Notes: generated by a model not told the origin, from the sequence alone. A stretch of 37,342 nucleotides of DNA from an actinobacterium acAMD-2 (GCA_000754455.1 JNSE01000029.1:1-37342), one strand, 5' to 3'; shown: positions 1-8,937, counted from the first letter of the stretch. Translations and numbers: made by a program.

Positions 1-512
1 GAATTGTTCGCTCTTTCCAAAATGCGCTGCTGTTTCCCACGTTGACCGTCTATCAGGCTGTTGAGTTAAGCCATGGTCGAGGTCGCTCGGCGGGGTTGAC
101 CGTTCCAGAGCTGTTAGAACTTGCTGGCTTGAGCGAGTTTGCGGATACCTTGATTTCTGATCTACCCACCGGTGTGCGTCGGGTAACGGAACTGACGTGC
201 GACATCACCTTGACGCCTGAGCTGATCTTGCTCGACGAGCCCTCGGCTGGAATCGCTCACTCGGAGATTCCCGCCTTGGCCAAGTGGATTCGCGCTCTTC
301 GTGAGGATCTGCATATGACGGTCTTGGTCGTTGACCACGATATGAATCTCTTGCGTTCGGTGTGTGATGAGTTTGTCGCCATGGATCTGGGACAAGTTAT
401 TGCGCGCGGCACTGCGGACGAAGTGGCTGCCAATCCGAAGGTGATCGAGGCCTTCCTCGGCACCAGTGTGGCTGCGGTGGAACGGTCGGCTGTCGCAACT
501 GTTGCTGAGTAG
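1..512 (+). CDS. ABC transporter ATP-binding protein, LivG-type (5' truncated by window edge)
   Basis: The reading frame is open from base 3, so the track start at 42 (TTG) is internal and the N-terminus with the Walker A loop lies outside the window. The visible part runs from a Q-loop region (RSFQNALLFPTLTV) through a degenerate ABC signature (LPTGVRRVTEL, where LSGGQ is usual), a Walker B LILLDEPSAGI and an H-loop VVDHDMNLL. It ends with GTADEVAANPKVIEAFLG. The RSFQNA and final EAFLG motifs are typical of the branched-chain amino-acid (LivG/BraF) branch, so the protein probably energises uptake of a small solute at the inner face of the membrane. The partner permeases must lie upstream. 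The substrate cannot be read from this fragment. Confidence 0.85.
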   Translation, partial: IVRSFQNALLFPTLTVYQAVELSHGRGRSAGLTVPELLELAGLSEFADTLISDLPTGVRRVTELTCDITLTPELILLDEPSAGIAHSEIPALAKWIRALREDLHMTVLVVDHDMNLLRSVCDEFVAMDLGQVIARGTADEVAANPKVIEAFLGTSVAAVERSAVATVAE

Positions 513-641
513 AACGGGCCCCGCTGGCTGGGCGCTTAAAAATCGCCTCGGCGAGCCACGGGTCGGCCTTTCGCGGTAGCCTGAAGCCACTAGATCTGCT
601 TCCTCACGAGCAAGGGGGGATGGGGCTTAGGCCTTTTTCCT

Positions 642-2609
642 ATGGATATCAAGCGCATTCTTCGTGGTCCGATTGTCTGGATTGGCGTGGCCATCTTGGT
701 GGCCTTGCTGGCCGGTCAATTTATTTCCTCTGCCTCGGCACCTAAGAAGGTGGACACATCCGCGATCATCGCCTCGATCACCAAGGGCGATGCCAAGTCG
801 GCCACGATTGTTGATCGTGAGCAGCGTATTGAGATCGTGCTTAAAAATGGAGACAAGAAGCAATCTCAGTACGTGACAGGTCAGGGTGTGGAGTTGCAGC
901 AGCTCCTACAGACCAAGGTTGATGGTGGGCAACTCAGTGGCGGCTACAACATCAAGGTGCCTAAAGACAATGTCTTAATTTCTCTCCTTGCCACGTTGCT
1001 CCCCATAGCGATCATCGTTTTCTTGCTGTTCTTCTTCATGAACCAAGTGCAAGGTGGCGGATCCAAGGTCATGAACTTTGGTAAGTCCAAGGCCAAGATG
1101 ATGTCTAAGGACACCCCGCAGACCACGTTTGCTGATGTGGCTGGTGCGGACGAAGCCATTGAGGAACTAGAAGAGATCCGAGACTTTCTTACCGACCCTG
1201 CTCGTTACCAAGCCGTAGGCGCCAAGATCCCCAAGGGAGTATTGCTTTACGGCCCGCCCGGAACTGGAAAGACGCTGCTCGCCCGCGCTGTTGCTGGTGA
1301 AGCCGGCGTACCGTTCTATACGATTTCTGGTTCGGACTTTGTCGAAATGTTTGTCGGTGTTGGAGCATCACGAGTGCGCGACCTCTTCGAACAAGCAAAA
1401 GAAAACGCTCCCGCCATCATTTTCATTGATGAAATTGATGCGGTCGGTCGGCACCGTGGCGCAGGTCTGGGTGGTGGCCATGACGAGCGCGAGCAGACCC
1501 TGAACCAAATGTTGGTTGAGATGGACGGATTTGATGACAAGGGCACGGTCATTTTGATCGCGGCTACGAACCGACCTGACATCTTGGACCCAGCGTTGCT
1601 ACGTCCAGGCCGCTTTGACCGACAGATTGCCGTTGATCGCCCTGACCTGCAGGGACGCGCCGACATTTTGACGGTGCATGCCAAGGGCAAGCCCATTGAG
1701 CCCGAGGTGGACATGCTCGGTGTGGCTCGCCGAACCCCAGGCTTTACCGGTGCCGACCTAGCTAACGTCCTGAACGAGGCGGCCTTGTTGACGGCACGCC
1801 ATCACCTGACCATGGTGAATAAGGAATCCATGGATGAGGCCATCGACCGTGTTATTGCCGGTCCGCAAAAGCATTCCCGCGTGATGAGCGATCACGAGAA
1901 GTCGATCACTGCGTATCACGAAGGTGGCCACGCTCTGGTCGCCGCGGCATTGCAGAACACCGACCCAGTGCACAAGGTGACCATCTTGCCGCGCGGTCGT
2001 GCCTTGGGTTACACGATGGTGTTGCCCGACCAAGAAAAGTATTCAACAACGCGCAACGAAATGTTGGATCAGTTGGCGTACATGCTCGGTGGCCGGGCTG
2101 CCGAGGAATTGGTTTTCCACGACCCCACTACTGGGGCGTCAAATGACATTGAGAAAGCTACCTCTGTTGCTCGCGCCATGGTGACGCAATACGGCATGAC
2201 TGAGCGTCTGGGCGCCATTAAGTTTGGCCAGGAATCCGGTGAGGTGTTCTTGGGCCGCGACATGGGGCACCAACGGGACTATTCAGAGGCTGTAGCCGGC
2301 GTTATTGACGAAGAGGTGCGGCACTTGATCAATCAAGCCCACACGGAAGCCTACGAAATCCTGGTTGATAACCGCGACGTCCTCGATCGCCTGGTCCTTG
2401 AGCTGTTGGAAAAAGAAACGTTGGACAAGGAGCAAGTCGCGGAAATCTTTACCGATATCCGGAAGCGATCTGAGCGACCGAAGTGGACTGGATCCACTGA
2501 GCGCATCCCGGCAGCTGGGCCAATCTCCGTTCCCGCGAAGGTGAATGGCTCGGGATCTGTGCAGGTGGCTCACAACGATGTCACCTCTCACGACAAGCCC
2601 ACGGACTAA
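642..2609 (+). CDS. ftsH: ATP-dependent zinc metalloprotease FtsH
   Basis: This is a membrane-anchored AAA+ protease that degrades damaged or unassembled membrane proteins and some short-lived cytosolic ones. It has 655 residues, a normal actinobacterial length. One membrane segment lies near residues 11-30, an extracytoplasmic domain follows, and a second segment lies near 112-132. The AAA module has Walker A GPPGTGKT (204-211), Walker B FIDEID (261-266) and a second region of homology ending in RPGRFDRQI. The zinc site is HEGGH (426-430; HEAGH is more common). The C-terminal tail is low-complexity and probably flexible. It heads the folate gene run: folE begins five bases after its stop, as in Mycobacterium and Streptomyces. 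No good Shine-Dalgarno sits directly before the ATG, and the 129-nt region upstream probably carries the promoter. Confidence 0.97.
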   Translation: MDIKRILRGPIVWIGVAILVALLAGQFISSASAPKKVDTSAIIASITKGDAKSATIVDREQRIEIVLKNGDKKQSQYVTGQGVELQQLLQTKVDGGQLSGGYNIKVPKDNVLISLLATLLPIAIIVFLLFFFMNQVQGGGSKVMNFGKSKAKMMSKDTPQTTFADVAGADEAIEELEEIRDFLTDPARYQAVGAKIPKGVLLYGPPGTGKTLLARAVAGEAGVPFYTISGSDFVEMFVGVGASRVRDLFEQAKENAPAIIFIDEIDAVGRHRGAGLGGGHDEREQTLNQMLVEMDGFDDKGTVILIAATNRPDILDPALLRPGRFDRQIAVDRPDLQGRADILTVHAKGKPIEPEVDMLGVARRTPGFTGADLANVLNEAALLTARHHLTMVNKESMDEAIDRVIAGPQKHSRVMSDHEKSITAYHEGGHALVAAALQNTDPVHKVTILPRGRALGYTMVLPDQEKYSTTRNEMLDQLAYMLGGRAAEELVFHDPTTGASNDIEKATSVARAMVTQYGMTERLGAIKFGQESGEVFLGRDMGHQRDYSEAVAGVIDEEVRHLINQAHTEAYEILVDNRDVLDRLVLELLEKETLDKEQVAEIFTDIRKRSERPKWTGSTERIPAAGPISVPAKVNGSGSVQVAHNDVTSHDKPTD

Positions 2610-2614
2610 TCCTC

Positions 2615-3256
2615 ATGACTGATCGTCTCGTGGAGCAAGCCGCTTCCATTGATCCGGTAACCGACCTGGTCAGTGATTTTCGAGATGTTCCGGCTTTTGA
2701 TCAAGAGCGTGCCGAGAAGGCAGTTCGTGAATTGCTTCTCGCTGTGGGTGAGGACCCAGATCGTGATGGGTTGTTGGACACGCCGGCCCGCGTTGCTCGC
2801 GCCTACCAGGAACTTTTCGCCGGTATGCACCAAAAGCCGGAGGATGTTTTAGCAACTACCTTTGACCTGGGTCACCATGAATTAGTCATCGTGAAAGATA
2901 TTGAGTTGTATTCGACATGTGAGCACCACTTAGTGCCGTTTTTCGGCCGTGCGCATGTGGGCTACCTGCCTAATGCTGAGGGTCGCATCACGGGCTTGTC
3001 GAAACTGGCTCGATTGGTGGATGTATTCGCTAAGCGCCCCCAAGTTCAAGAACGGCTCACGTCTCAAGTTGCTGATTCGTTGATGCGGGTTCTCGCGCCA
3101 GAGGGCGTGATCGTTGTTGTCGAGTGTGAGCACCTGTGCATGTCTATGCGGGGCATTCGCAAGCCAGGAGCTACGACGATCACGAGTGCTGTTCGTGGTG
3201 TCTTCGCCGACCCTGCGCTTCGTTCCGAGGCCATGACCTTGATCCGTGGTCACTGA
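2615..3256 (+). CDS. folE: GTP cyclohydrolase I
   Basis: It converts GTP to 7,8-dihydroneopterin triphosphate, the first step of tetrahydrofolate synthesis. The 213-residue protein carries the zinc-site motif CEHHLVPF, with Cys102 and His105, and the second part [12 protein letters not shown], whose Cys175 is the third expected zinc ligand by alignment with the E. coli enzyme. [18 protein letters not shown] is the conserved substrate-binding helix region. The N-terminal extension of about 25 residues is variable in the family. The ATG follows the ftsH stop by five bases and its 3' end overlaps folP by 11 bases, so translation is probably coupled. Confidence 0.97.
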   Translation: MTDRLVEQAASIDPVTDLVSDFRDVPAFDQERAEKAVRELLLAVGEDPDRDGLLDTPARVARAYQELFAGMHQKPEDVLATTFDLGHHELVIVKDIELYSTCEHHLVPFFGRAHVGYLPNAEGRITGLSKLARLVDVFAKRPQVQERLTSQVADSLMRVLAPEGVIVVVECEHLCMSMRGIRKPGATTITSAVRGVFADPALRSEAMTLIRGH

Positions 3257-4133
3257 TTCAGCTGTTGTTGTGAGGCATCCCAAAGGTTTACCTGCTGAGT
3301 TGAGCCAACTCCCGCGCACGTTGGTGGTGGGTGTGCTGAATGTGACACCGGATTCATTCAGCGATGGCGGCCACTATCTCGATCCGCAGCAAGCTATCGA
3401 GCATGGCCTTGAGTTGGTATCGCAGGGCGCTGACATCGTTGATGTGGGCGGCGAGTCCACCCGCCCAGGTGCCACTGCGATCGATAGCGAAACTGAATTG
3501 TCACGAGTGATCGAGGTTGTCATGGGTTTAGCCAGTGAAGGCATCCCGGTCAGCATCGATACTCGCCGATCGCAGGTGGCTGAACGTGCCCTAGAAGCCG
3601 GCGCTGTCTTGGTGAACGATGTCAGCGGTGGTCGTGGTGATGGGGCGATGTGGCCATTGATGGCCTCGGTCCACGTGCCCTATGTCCTGATGCATAACCG
3701 AGGCGAAGGTGCGAGCCAGGACAGTCTCGCCAACTATGGGGATGTGCTTGCTGAAGTTAAGCGGGAACTCTTTGAGCAGGTTGAGGCAGCTATTGCAGCC
3801 GGAGTAGATGAATCACGCATAGTTTTGGACCCAGGGATCGGTTTTGCAAAAAGAGCTGAACACAATTGGCCGCTTGTTCATCAAAGTGCCCTGGACGACA
3901 TGGCGTTGTGGGGATTTCCGGTTTTGCTGGGTGCCTCTCGCAAACGTTTTCTCGGCGTGCACGAGACAGGTGAGCCGCGAATCGATGATTCCATGGACAC
4001 TCGTGACGCGTTGACTGTCGAACTGACTCAACGAGCAGTGTCGTCAGGCCTTTGGGCTGTAAGAGTGCATCGCGTAGAGGCGAATGTGGCGGTGGTCAAC
4101 TCGTCTAGAGTGAGGTCAGAGGAGGCGCCATGA
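3246..4133 (+). CDS. folP: Dihydropteroate synthase
   Basis: It condenses 6-hydroxymethyl-7,8-dihydropterin pyrophosphate with p-aminobenzoate and is the target of sulfonamides. The (beta/alpha)8 enzyme shows the family signatures in order: [23 protein letters not shown], a DTRRS-type loop, [15 protein letters not shown] and the C-terminal GASRKRFLG. The track start is a GTG inside folE (11-nt overlap). A second in-frame GTG at 3270 would remove eight residues and is an equally possible start. The 295-residue length is normal. Its end overlaps folB in an ATGA. Confidence 0.96.
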   Translation: MVTDSAVVVRHPKGLPAELSQLPRTLVVGVLNVTPDSFSDGGHYLDPQQAIEHGLELVSQGADIVDVGGESTRPGATAIDSETELSRVIEVVMGLASEGIPVSIDTRRSQVAERALEAGAVLVNDVSGGRGDGAMWPLMASVHVPYVLMHNRGEGASQDSLANYGDVLAEVKRELFEQVEAAIAAGVDESRIVLDPGIGFAKRAEHNWPLVHQSALDDMALWGFPVLLGASRKRFLGVHETGEPRIDDSMDTRDALTVELTQRAVSSGLWAVRVHRVEANVAVVNSSRVRSEEAP

Positions 4134-4492
4134 CGGACATCATTGCTTTAACCGGTCTGCGGGCCTTCGGATATCACGGTGTCCTAGCCGAAGAGAAAGC
4201 AACAGGTCAGGAATTCGTTGTTGATCTGGCCTTGCATGTTGATACTGCTCGCGCTGCACGTACCGACGACCTAGCGGACACCGTTGATTATGGAGCACTG
4301 GCCCATGCCGTTGTCGCTGTCATTGAGGGTGAGCCGGTGGAGCTGATTGAGACGTTGGCGCAACGTATTGCTGATGTGGTGTTGATCGACACACGCGTTT
4401 CTACGGTCAACGTGGTGTTGCATAAACCCACGGCACCTATTCCGTTTGCTTTTTCCGATGTGCGCGTGGAGATTGAACGCTCGCAGCCATGA
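4130..4492 (+). CDS. folB: Dihydroneopterin aldolase
   Basis: It cleaves 7,8-dihydroneopterin to 6-hydroxymethyl-7,8-dihydropterin and glycolaldehyde, supplying the substrate of FolK. The 120-residue length is typical. The N-terminal GYHGVLAEEK carries the conserved Tyr and Glu region, TVDYGALA is the dimer and pterin-site motif, and LHKPTAPIPF holds the catalytic lysine. It overlaps folP upstream and folK downstream by four bases each (ATGA), so the three genes are almost certainly translated in series. Confidence 0.95.
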   Translation: MTDIIALTGLRAFGYHGVLAEEKATGQEFVVDLALHVDTARAARTDDLADTVDYGALAHAVVAVIEGEPVELIETLAQRIADVVLIDTRVSTVNVVLHKPTAPIPFAFSDVRVEIERSQP

Positions 4493-4998
4493 CACATCAC
4501 GTGGTGTTAAGTCTGGGTGCCAACCTCGGCGATCCGTTGGGCGCTTTGACGTCAGCGTTGGAGGCACTGGCGCAGACGGAGGGCGTGGAGGTGCTGGCAA
4601 CATCAAGTTTCTACGGCACAGCACCCATCGGTGGCCCAGATCAACCTGACTACATCAACGCCGTTGCTGTGCTGGAGACCACGTTGGCACCGATGGCGAT
4701 CCTTGACCTTGCTCACCGGATAGAAGCCGACCATGACCGAGTCCGGCAGGAGAGATGGGGGCCGCGCACCCTAGATATCGATTTGGTGGTTTACGACGAT
4801 GTGGTCAGTGAAGATCCCACGTTGACGATTCCCCACCCGCGGGCGCATCAACGCGCGTTCGTCCTGGTTCCATGGCACGAACTTGAACCCGACGCGGTGC
4901 TCGCGACTTTTGGCCCAATCGCTGATTTGATAGAGCATGTGAAGGATCAAGAAATTGCGGTTGTGGCAACGCCACATCACCCAGGCTCTACTCAATGA
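4489..4998 (+). CDS. folK: 2-amino-4-hydroxy-6-hydroxymethyldihydropteridine pyrophosphokinase
   Basis: It transfers pyrophosphate from ATP to 6-hydroxymethyl-7,8-dihydropterin, making the FolP substrate. The 169-residue protein shows LGANLGDP at the start, GPDQPDYINAVAVLET for pterin binding, and the magnesium and catalytic segment RWGPRTLDIDLVVYDD, with the two Asp of DIDL. IPHPRAHQRAFVLVPW follows. It sits in the ATGA-linked folate run between folB and the DUF3180 gene. Confidence 0.96.
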   Translation: MTHHVVLSLGANLGDPLGALTSALEALAQTEGVEVLATSSFYGTAPIGGPDQPDYINAVAVLETTLAPMAILDLAHRIEADHDRVRQERWGPRTLDIDLVVYDDVVSEDPTLTIPHPRAHQRAFVLVPWHELEPDAVLATFGPIADLIEHVKDQEIAVVATPHHPGSTQ

Positions 4999-5471
4999 AG
5001 CTCACCACCTGGCGTGACCTCTTAGGACCATTTTTGGTTTCCAGTGCTGTGAGCCTTGCGGTGTTTCGCGTTATTGGTGCACTGACGAGCACGGTTCCCA
5101 ATGTCCCCATCGCCGCTGTGTTCACAATGCTGGGTGTCAGCGTGGCATTCGGCATATTGACGTTAGTAGTTAGACCGCGGTTGAAACTCAGCCCCGGTCG
5201 TGAACCTCTTGACTCCCTGACAGCCGGCCGAGTAGTGGCCTTGGCATTTGCGAGCTCTCGCGCAGGTGTGGTGATCGGTGGAATTTTCGTTGGTTGGTTG
5301 GCAGCTGGATGGTTTGCCGACGCCTTGAACACACCGTTTGCTAAAACCCGTGCCTTGCACGCCGTTCTTTGCATTGTGCTCTCAGCAGCATTGGTCGCCA
5401 TTGGAGTGATTCTCGAGAGAGCGTGTGTTGTGCGGGTCCCGCGCGACGACAATGACCAACCCAAGGCATAA
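4995..5471 (+). CDS. DUF3180 family membrane protein
   Basis: This is a 158-residue integral membrane protein with four hydrophobic stretches, at about residues 11-32, 36-56, 79-105 and 122-142, joined by short charged loops. It matches in size, topology and position the DUF3180 proteins that follow folK across Actinobacteria (Rv3605c in M. tuberculosis, from memory). Its function is unknown. The ATG overlaps the folK stop by four bases. The conserved linkage to folate genes does not by itself show a role in folate metabolism. The stop codon TAA forms part of the presumed -10 element of the next gene. Confidence 0.85.
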   Translation: MKLTTWRDLLGPFLVSSAVSLAVFRVIGALTSTVPNVPIAAVFTMLGVSVAFGILTLVVRPRLKLSPGREPLDSLTAGRVVALAFASSRAGVVIGGIFVGWLAAGWFADALNTPFAKTRALHAVLCIVLSAALVAIGVILERACVVRVPRDDNDQPKA

Positions 5472-5474
5472 GGT
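5469..5474 (+). promoter_or_regulatory. Putative leaderless -10 element for the 5481 gene
   Basis: TAAGGT ends six bases before the GTG at 5481, and no Shine-Dalgarno is present between them. A GACA-containing ACGACA lies 17 bases upstream as a possible -35. The hexamer overlaps the DUF3180 stop codon. Confidence 0.45.
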
Positions 5475-5480
5475 TTAAGC

Positions 5481-5771
5481 GTGACTGACAACCAAGCCCT
5501 TGAAGACCTGCCCTACATTGAACTTCGCGACAAGGCTTTTGACCTTGCTCGCGAGCGTCACGACCTCAAGTTCTTCCTTGAGTTGATGAATCACACCCCA
5601 GCCGCCGCTGCGATGGCAACTGAGGGCGGATCACTGGGTGAAATCAGCGGATCAATCGTGGAATCCATTGAGGCTGCTCGCGAAGCCTTCAGCGCAGATT
5701 CGGTGGGAGAGCTGGAGCCGTTGTTTGTGGCTCGATTTGCCACCTACATTCGAGAGCACACGTCTAAATAA
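5481..5771 (+). CDS. Small conserved hypothetical protein
   Basis: This is a 96-residue acidic soluble protein, predicted mostly helical (ELRDKAFDLARERHDLKFFLELMNH, then AAREAFSADSVGELEPLF), with no membrane segment, signal peptide or catalytic motif I recognise. The GTG start is supported by the leaderless -10 at 5469. It ends just before the convergent nuoD-like gene, and the 55 bases between them show no convincing terminator. Similar short proteins occur near this point of the actinobacterial folate region, but I cannot assign a function. Confidence 0.7.
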   Translation: MTDNQALEDLPYIELRDKAFDLARERHDLKFFLELMNHTPAAAAMATEGGSLGEISGSIVESIEAAREAFSADSVGELEPLFVARFATYIREHTSK

Positions 5772-5826
5772 CTGCGTCGACAATCTTCGCCGGATTCAGG
5801 CGTTGCAGTCGTTGTTCGCCCGGCAC

Positions 5827-6966
5827 CTACTTGTCGATGTCCCCGATGACGTAGACCATCGATTGCAAGAGTGGAACGAGGTCATCAATCGTGCAACCGG
5901 GAATGACCTGCGACAAAGCTTGTGCGTTGTTAAATGAAGCGGTCCGCATCTTTAAGCGCCATGGCATGGCCTTTCCTCGTGAGACGAGGTAATAGCCGCT
6001 AGTGCCCAGCGGCCCTTCGGTACTGACATACGTTGACCCCTCAGGTGCGCGCAACACCTTAGGAAGTTTGACGTTGACAGGTGCTCCGTTGAGTTCGTCA
6101 AGGTGCGGTAAGCAGGCATCAATCAGCGCAATGCTGAGCGTGAGGTGCTCAAACAAGCATTCATACCGTGCAAGGGCGTCACCGTCTGAACGTAAAACCG
6201 GTGTGAGGACTGACGAGAGTTCGCTATAGGCCAGGTAGGGGCTGCTACGACGTAAGTCAAGATCAACCCCAGTGGCGTGCGCAGCCACTCCGCTGACGCC
6301 AAAGTCAGCAACCGTGGATGCTGAGAGCACCCCCAGTCCCGTGAGTTGCGGTCCTAGGCGATCGAAAAGAACAGACTGCAAGTGCGGCAAAGTCTGACCC
6401 GCGAGATCAATCGCTTGCTTAACGTTTGTCGCCCAGGCCGGATCAACATCGGCCTTGAGACCTCCCACTTGATTCGCCATGAAGTGCAAACGCCCCCCGG
6501 TGGCCTGCTCCATGACCGCTTGAATGCCATCGCGGGCCTGCGAGGCAGGAGACGCACTCGCGAGATGAGGGTCTGGATACGCGACGGGGATGACGAAAGC
6601 GAGGTGGCTGAGCATTCGGTTGAGTTCATACATCGTGGTGCGCAACCACGTCGCCCGTTCGGGAACGCTCATGCCGATCAGTTGCTCAACAGCCAGAGCT
6701 ACTCCCACTTCACTAGCGAAGGCTCCGTGCCAGTCGTGGCGATTGGCTAGGCCGAGAATCTGTCGGTAATCGCGGGCTTCAAAGAGCTTTTCGGCGCCGC
6801 GATGCACATGGCCAATCAACGGCTGTGCGGATGCAATGCGATCACCGTCGAGACTGACTCGTAGGCGAATGAGTCCATGCGAGCTGGGGTGATGGGGACC
6901 TAATCGAAGTGCCAGATCTATGGCACCTGTTGGCGCAGTCGCTACATCGCCCACCGCAATGATCAT
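5827..6966 (-). CDS. Orphan NuoD-like protein (complex I 49-kDa subunit / hydrogenase large-subunit family)
   Basis: The 379-residue protein aligns along its length with NuoD/Nqo4. It has GPHHPSSHG near the start, HVHRGAEKLFEARDYRQ, a helical core, GTSGYYLVSRG and the terminal YVIGDIDK. No other complex I subunit is nearby. It parallels the second NuoD copy near the folate genes of Streptomyces (nuoD2, from memory). By gap-free local alignment to Thermus Nqo4, the quinone-site His38 is kept (His30), but the quinone-site Tyr87 is Trp (Trp79). The arginine that NDUFAF7 dimethylates in human NDUFS2 is present as Arg56 (HRG). The track start at 7119 adds 51 residues unlike NuoD that overlap the upstream gene. 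I use the ATG at 6966, four bases after the methyltransferase stop. Its role is unknown: it could be an accessory or regulatory paralogue, or part of another redox complex. Confidence 0.85.
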   Translation of the reverse strand: MIIAVGDVATAPTGAIDLALRLGPHHPSSHGLIRLRVSLDGDRIASAQPLIGHVHRGAEKLFEARDYRQILGLANRHDWHGAFASEVGVALAVEQLIGMSVPERATWLRTTMYELNRMLSHLAFVIPVAYPDPHLASASPASQARDGIQAVMEQATGGRLHFMANQVGGLKADVDPAWATNVKQAIDLAGQTLPHLQSVLFDRLGPQLTGLGVLSASTVADFGVSGVAAHATGVDLDLRRSSPYLAYSELSSVLTPVLRSDGDALARYECLFEHLTLSIALIDACLPHLDELNGAPVNVKLPKVLRAPEGSTYVSTEGPLGTSGYYLVSRGKAMPWRLKMRTASFNNAQALSQVIPGCTIDDLVPLLQSMVYVIGDIDK

Positions 6967-6970
6967 GGAG

Positions 6971-7975
6971 TTATCGTCCCATCCCAATGTGGTGAATGAG
7001 CCAGGTGAACGCGCCAAAGCCTTGGGTGTCTCGGGCCAGCTCTCGCTGGCTGTGTTGGGCGATGGCGACGAGCGCTTCGTGGGGTGATTGCGGTGTAGCC
7101 GACCGACCGAGGACGCCAAGTGCGTCTCGTTGACTCACCAGGACGGTGGTCACCGGAAGCGGGGCGCAGGCTTGTTCAGCGGCAACCGCACACGCATCAA
7201 GCGCGACGTGCGCGGTGATGTTCATTGAGCCATCCGGGACGGGTTGGCATGGGTATCCATGACGAAATCCAGTCAGTGTTCCCGGGGCGAAGGCGCCAAG
7301 AGATCGTTGCTCACGGGTGTGTGCGTAATCAATGGCGATAGCGATTCCAGTGGACACGCTTGACGCGATAACCGCCCAGACCTGATCGCGAGCAGCACCG
7401 ATTTCGACACGGCCACCCACCGATTGGTGTGGCCACCACCGGCTCACCCACTCACCATCGTTCGCGCTGATGGGTGCGCCAAGCTCCTCGTCACCAGTGG
7501 CTGGATTAACCATGACTTGGCGCAGAGTGAAGGACTCGTCGTATTGAGCAAGAGTGAGTGGAACATCGTCAAGAACTTCATGAGCAAAAATCAATCCACG
7601 AATGGACTCCGGCAGATGAGTGTCTACCGGCCCATGTATCCACTCAATGGTTGACGCGAGATGGGATGGGCGAGGGCGCAGTTCGATCACCCTGGCGCGA
7701 AAGGTGACAGTTGGATGCTGCTGTCCTGCGAGTGCGAGGACTTGAGCCATCAACGTGCCGTCGCCACCTCCGACCTCCCACACGTCTATGACGCCGAAAT
7801 ATCCGCCATCGTGTAGGTGCTCAACAACGTGGGTGAGGTGGTGAACCAATCCCTCGGCTACAGCCGTTGAGTGGCTAGGGGCGGTAGCGAAGTGATCAGC
7901 CGGCCATTCGCCCGAGTAGAACGTGTTAGCGGATCGTGTCCAGGCCTCTACCCACGGTTCCATGGGGCTATCCAA
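6971..7975 (-). CDS. MidA/NDUFAF7-type SAM-dependent methyltransferase (DUF185)
   Basis: This is a class I methyltransferase of 334 residues. It has the SAM-binding loop VWEVGGGDGTLMAQVL, the family motif FAHEVLDDVP (ANEVLDALP in relatives), IDYAHTREQ, the GTLTGFRHG motif and a C-terminal NITAHVALDAC (DITAHVDF in MidA). In human mitochondria the NDUFAF7 homologue dimethylates an Arg of the NuoD homologue NDUFS2. Here the gene lies four bases upstream of a nuoD-like gene, so the same modification is a natural inference. The start is ambiguous. TTG at 7975 has AAGGG six bases upstream and is used here. ATG at 7963 gives 330 residues but lacks a ribosome site. It is divergent from the DUF2520 gene. 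Confidence 0.85.
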   Translation of the reverse strand: MDSPMEPWVEAWTRSANTFYSGEWPADHFATAPSHSTAVAEGLVHHLTHVVEHLHDGGYFGVIDVWEVGGGDGTLMAQVLALAGQQHPTVTFRARVIELRPRPSHLASTIEWIHGPVDTHLPESIRGLIFAHEVLDDVPLTLAQYDESFTLRQVMVNPATGDEELGAPISANDGEWVSRWWPHQSVGGRVEIGAARDQVWAVIASSVSTGIAIAIDYAHTREQRSLGAFAPGTLTGFRHGYPCQPVPDGSMNITAHVALDACAVAAEQACAPLPVTTVLVSQRDALGVLGRSATPQSPHEALVAIAQHSQRELARDTQGFGAFTWLIHHIGMGR

Positions 7976-8021
7976 CCGCTACCCTTGAGATGATCGTCTG
8001 GTACCCGTCGCGGACTGGAAC

Positions 8022-8026
8022 GGAGG
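8022..8026 (+). promoter_or_regulatory. Shine-Dalgarno that fixes the DUF2520 start
   Basis: GGAGG lies five bases before the ATG at 8032. It supports that start over the upstream in-frame codon at 7936, which would overlap the divergent methyltransferase gene. Confidence 0.75.
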
Positions 8027-8031
8027 CACTC

Positions 8032-8937
8032 ATGGACAACTCGCCCACACGGCCAGCTCGCTTGCGAGTGGGTCTGATTGGTGCGGGTCGGGCCGGCTCT
8101 GTTGTCACCGCTGCACTTGCGCGTGCGGGTCACCAGATTGTTGCCGTTTCTGCTGTTTCGGACAAGTCAAAGGCGCGTGCGGCACAGTTACTCCCGCAGG
8201 CGGTGGTGTGCGATCCGCTGGCTGTGTGCGAACAGGCCGAGCTCGTGGTCTTGGCCGTTCCCGATGACGCTCTTGCTGATCTTGTCTCTGGATTGGTTCG
8301 AGCCGGTGCAATCTCAGCGGGAAAGATTGTTGTTCACCTGAGCGGTCGCTTTGGCAGTGAAGTCCTTGCTCCGGCTCACGAGGTGGGTGCGCTCTGTGTC
8401 GCTTTACATCCAGCGATGACGCTGACGGGTGAGGCCTACGAGGTTGATCGGCTTGATGGGTGCCCATTCGGTATCAGCGCTTCTGAGGAATCACGACCGG
8501 TTGCCGAAGCACTGGTGGTGGAAATGGGCGGTGAACCGCAATGGATTGAACCCAACGCACGCGTGGTGTATCACGCTGCGTTATCCCACGCGTCTAATCA
8601 CCTCGTCACCCTTATCGCGCAGTCGCAGGACATGCTTGCCGAAGCCGGAATCGAAAACCCCGGACAGTTCCTTGGCCCACTCACCTCAGCCTCGCTCGAC
8701 AATGCGCTGCGATGGGGCGATGGGGCTCTAACTGGTCCGGTATCTCGTGGTGACGCCGCCACAGTGGCCTCGCACGTAAGTGGATTAGCTGAGGCTGCGC
8801 AGTCGGCGACACAACGAAGTGGTGTGGAGACCTACGTTGCCCTGGCTAAGGCCACGGCGATTCGAGCGGCTAGCAGTCAGCGCATTACCGCCGGTCAGGC
8901 CGACGCAGTTCTTGATGCTTTGGCATCAGATGACTAG
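8032..8937 (+). CDS. Rossmann-fold oxidoreductase with DUF2520 domain
   Basis: This 301-residue protein has an N-terminal NAD(P)-binding Rossmann fold (VGLIGAGRAGSVVTAALARAG, then LVVLAVPDDALADL) and a helical C-terminal DUF2520 domain. The latter includes the conserved LHPAMTLTG and NHLVTLIAQSQDMLAEAG segments. The layout recalls ketopantoate reductase and 6-phosphogluconate dehydrogenase relatives. It overlaps panC by eight bases, as the homologous gene adjoins panC in mycobacteria (Rv3603c-panC, from memory). That linkage suggests a ketopantoate-reductase role in pantothenate synthesis, since no panE is seen here, but this is inference. From memory, the PanG-type reductases of other bacteria are relatives. 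The start is fixed by the GGAGG at 8022. Confidence 0.87.
   Translation: MDNSPTRPARLRVGLIGAGRAGSVVTAALARAGHQIVAVSAVSDKSKARAAQLLPQAVVCDPLAVCEQAELVVLAVPDDALADLVSGLVRAGAISAGKIVVHLSGRFGSEVLAPAHEVGALCVALHPAMTLTGEAYEVDRLDGCPFGISASEESRPVAEALVVEMGGEPQWIEPNARVVYHAALSHASNHLVTLIAQSQDMLAEAGIENPGQFLGPLTSASLDNALRWGDGALTGPVSRGDAATVASHVSGLAEAAQSATQRSGVETYVALAKATAIRAASSQRITAGQADAVLDALASDD

Noticed and set aside
540-560. Small hairpin (TCGCCTCGGCGA) next to an A-run, which reads as a terminator on the minus strand
   Set aside because: The stem is five pairs with a two-base loop, and no minus-strand gene ends here.
6967-7119. 51-residue N-terminal extension of the NuoD-like ORF
   Set aside because: It overlaps the methyltransferase gene out of frame and does not resemble NuoD; the ATG at 6966 follows the upstream stop closely.
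8819-8929. Upstream extension of panC
   Set aside because: It is the DUF2520 gene read in another frame; PanC homology begins after the ATG at 8930.
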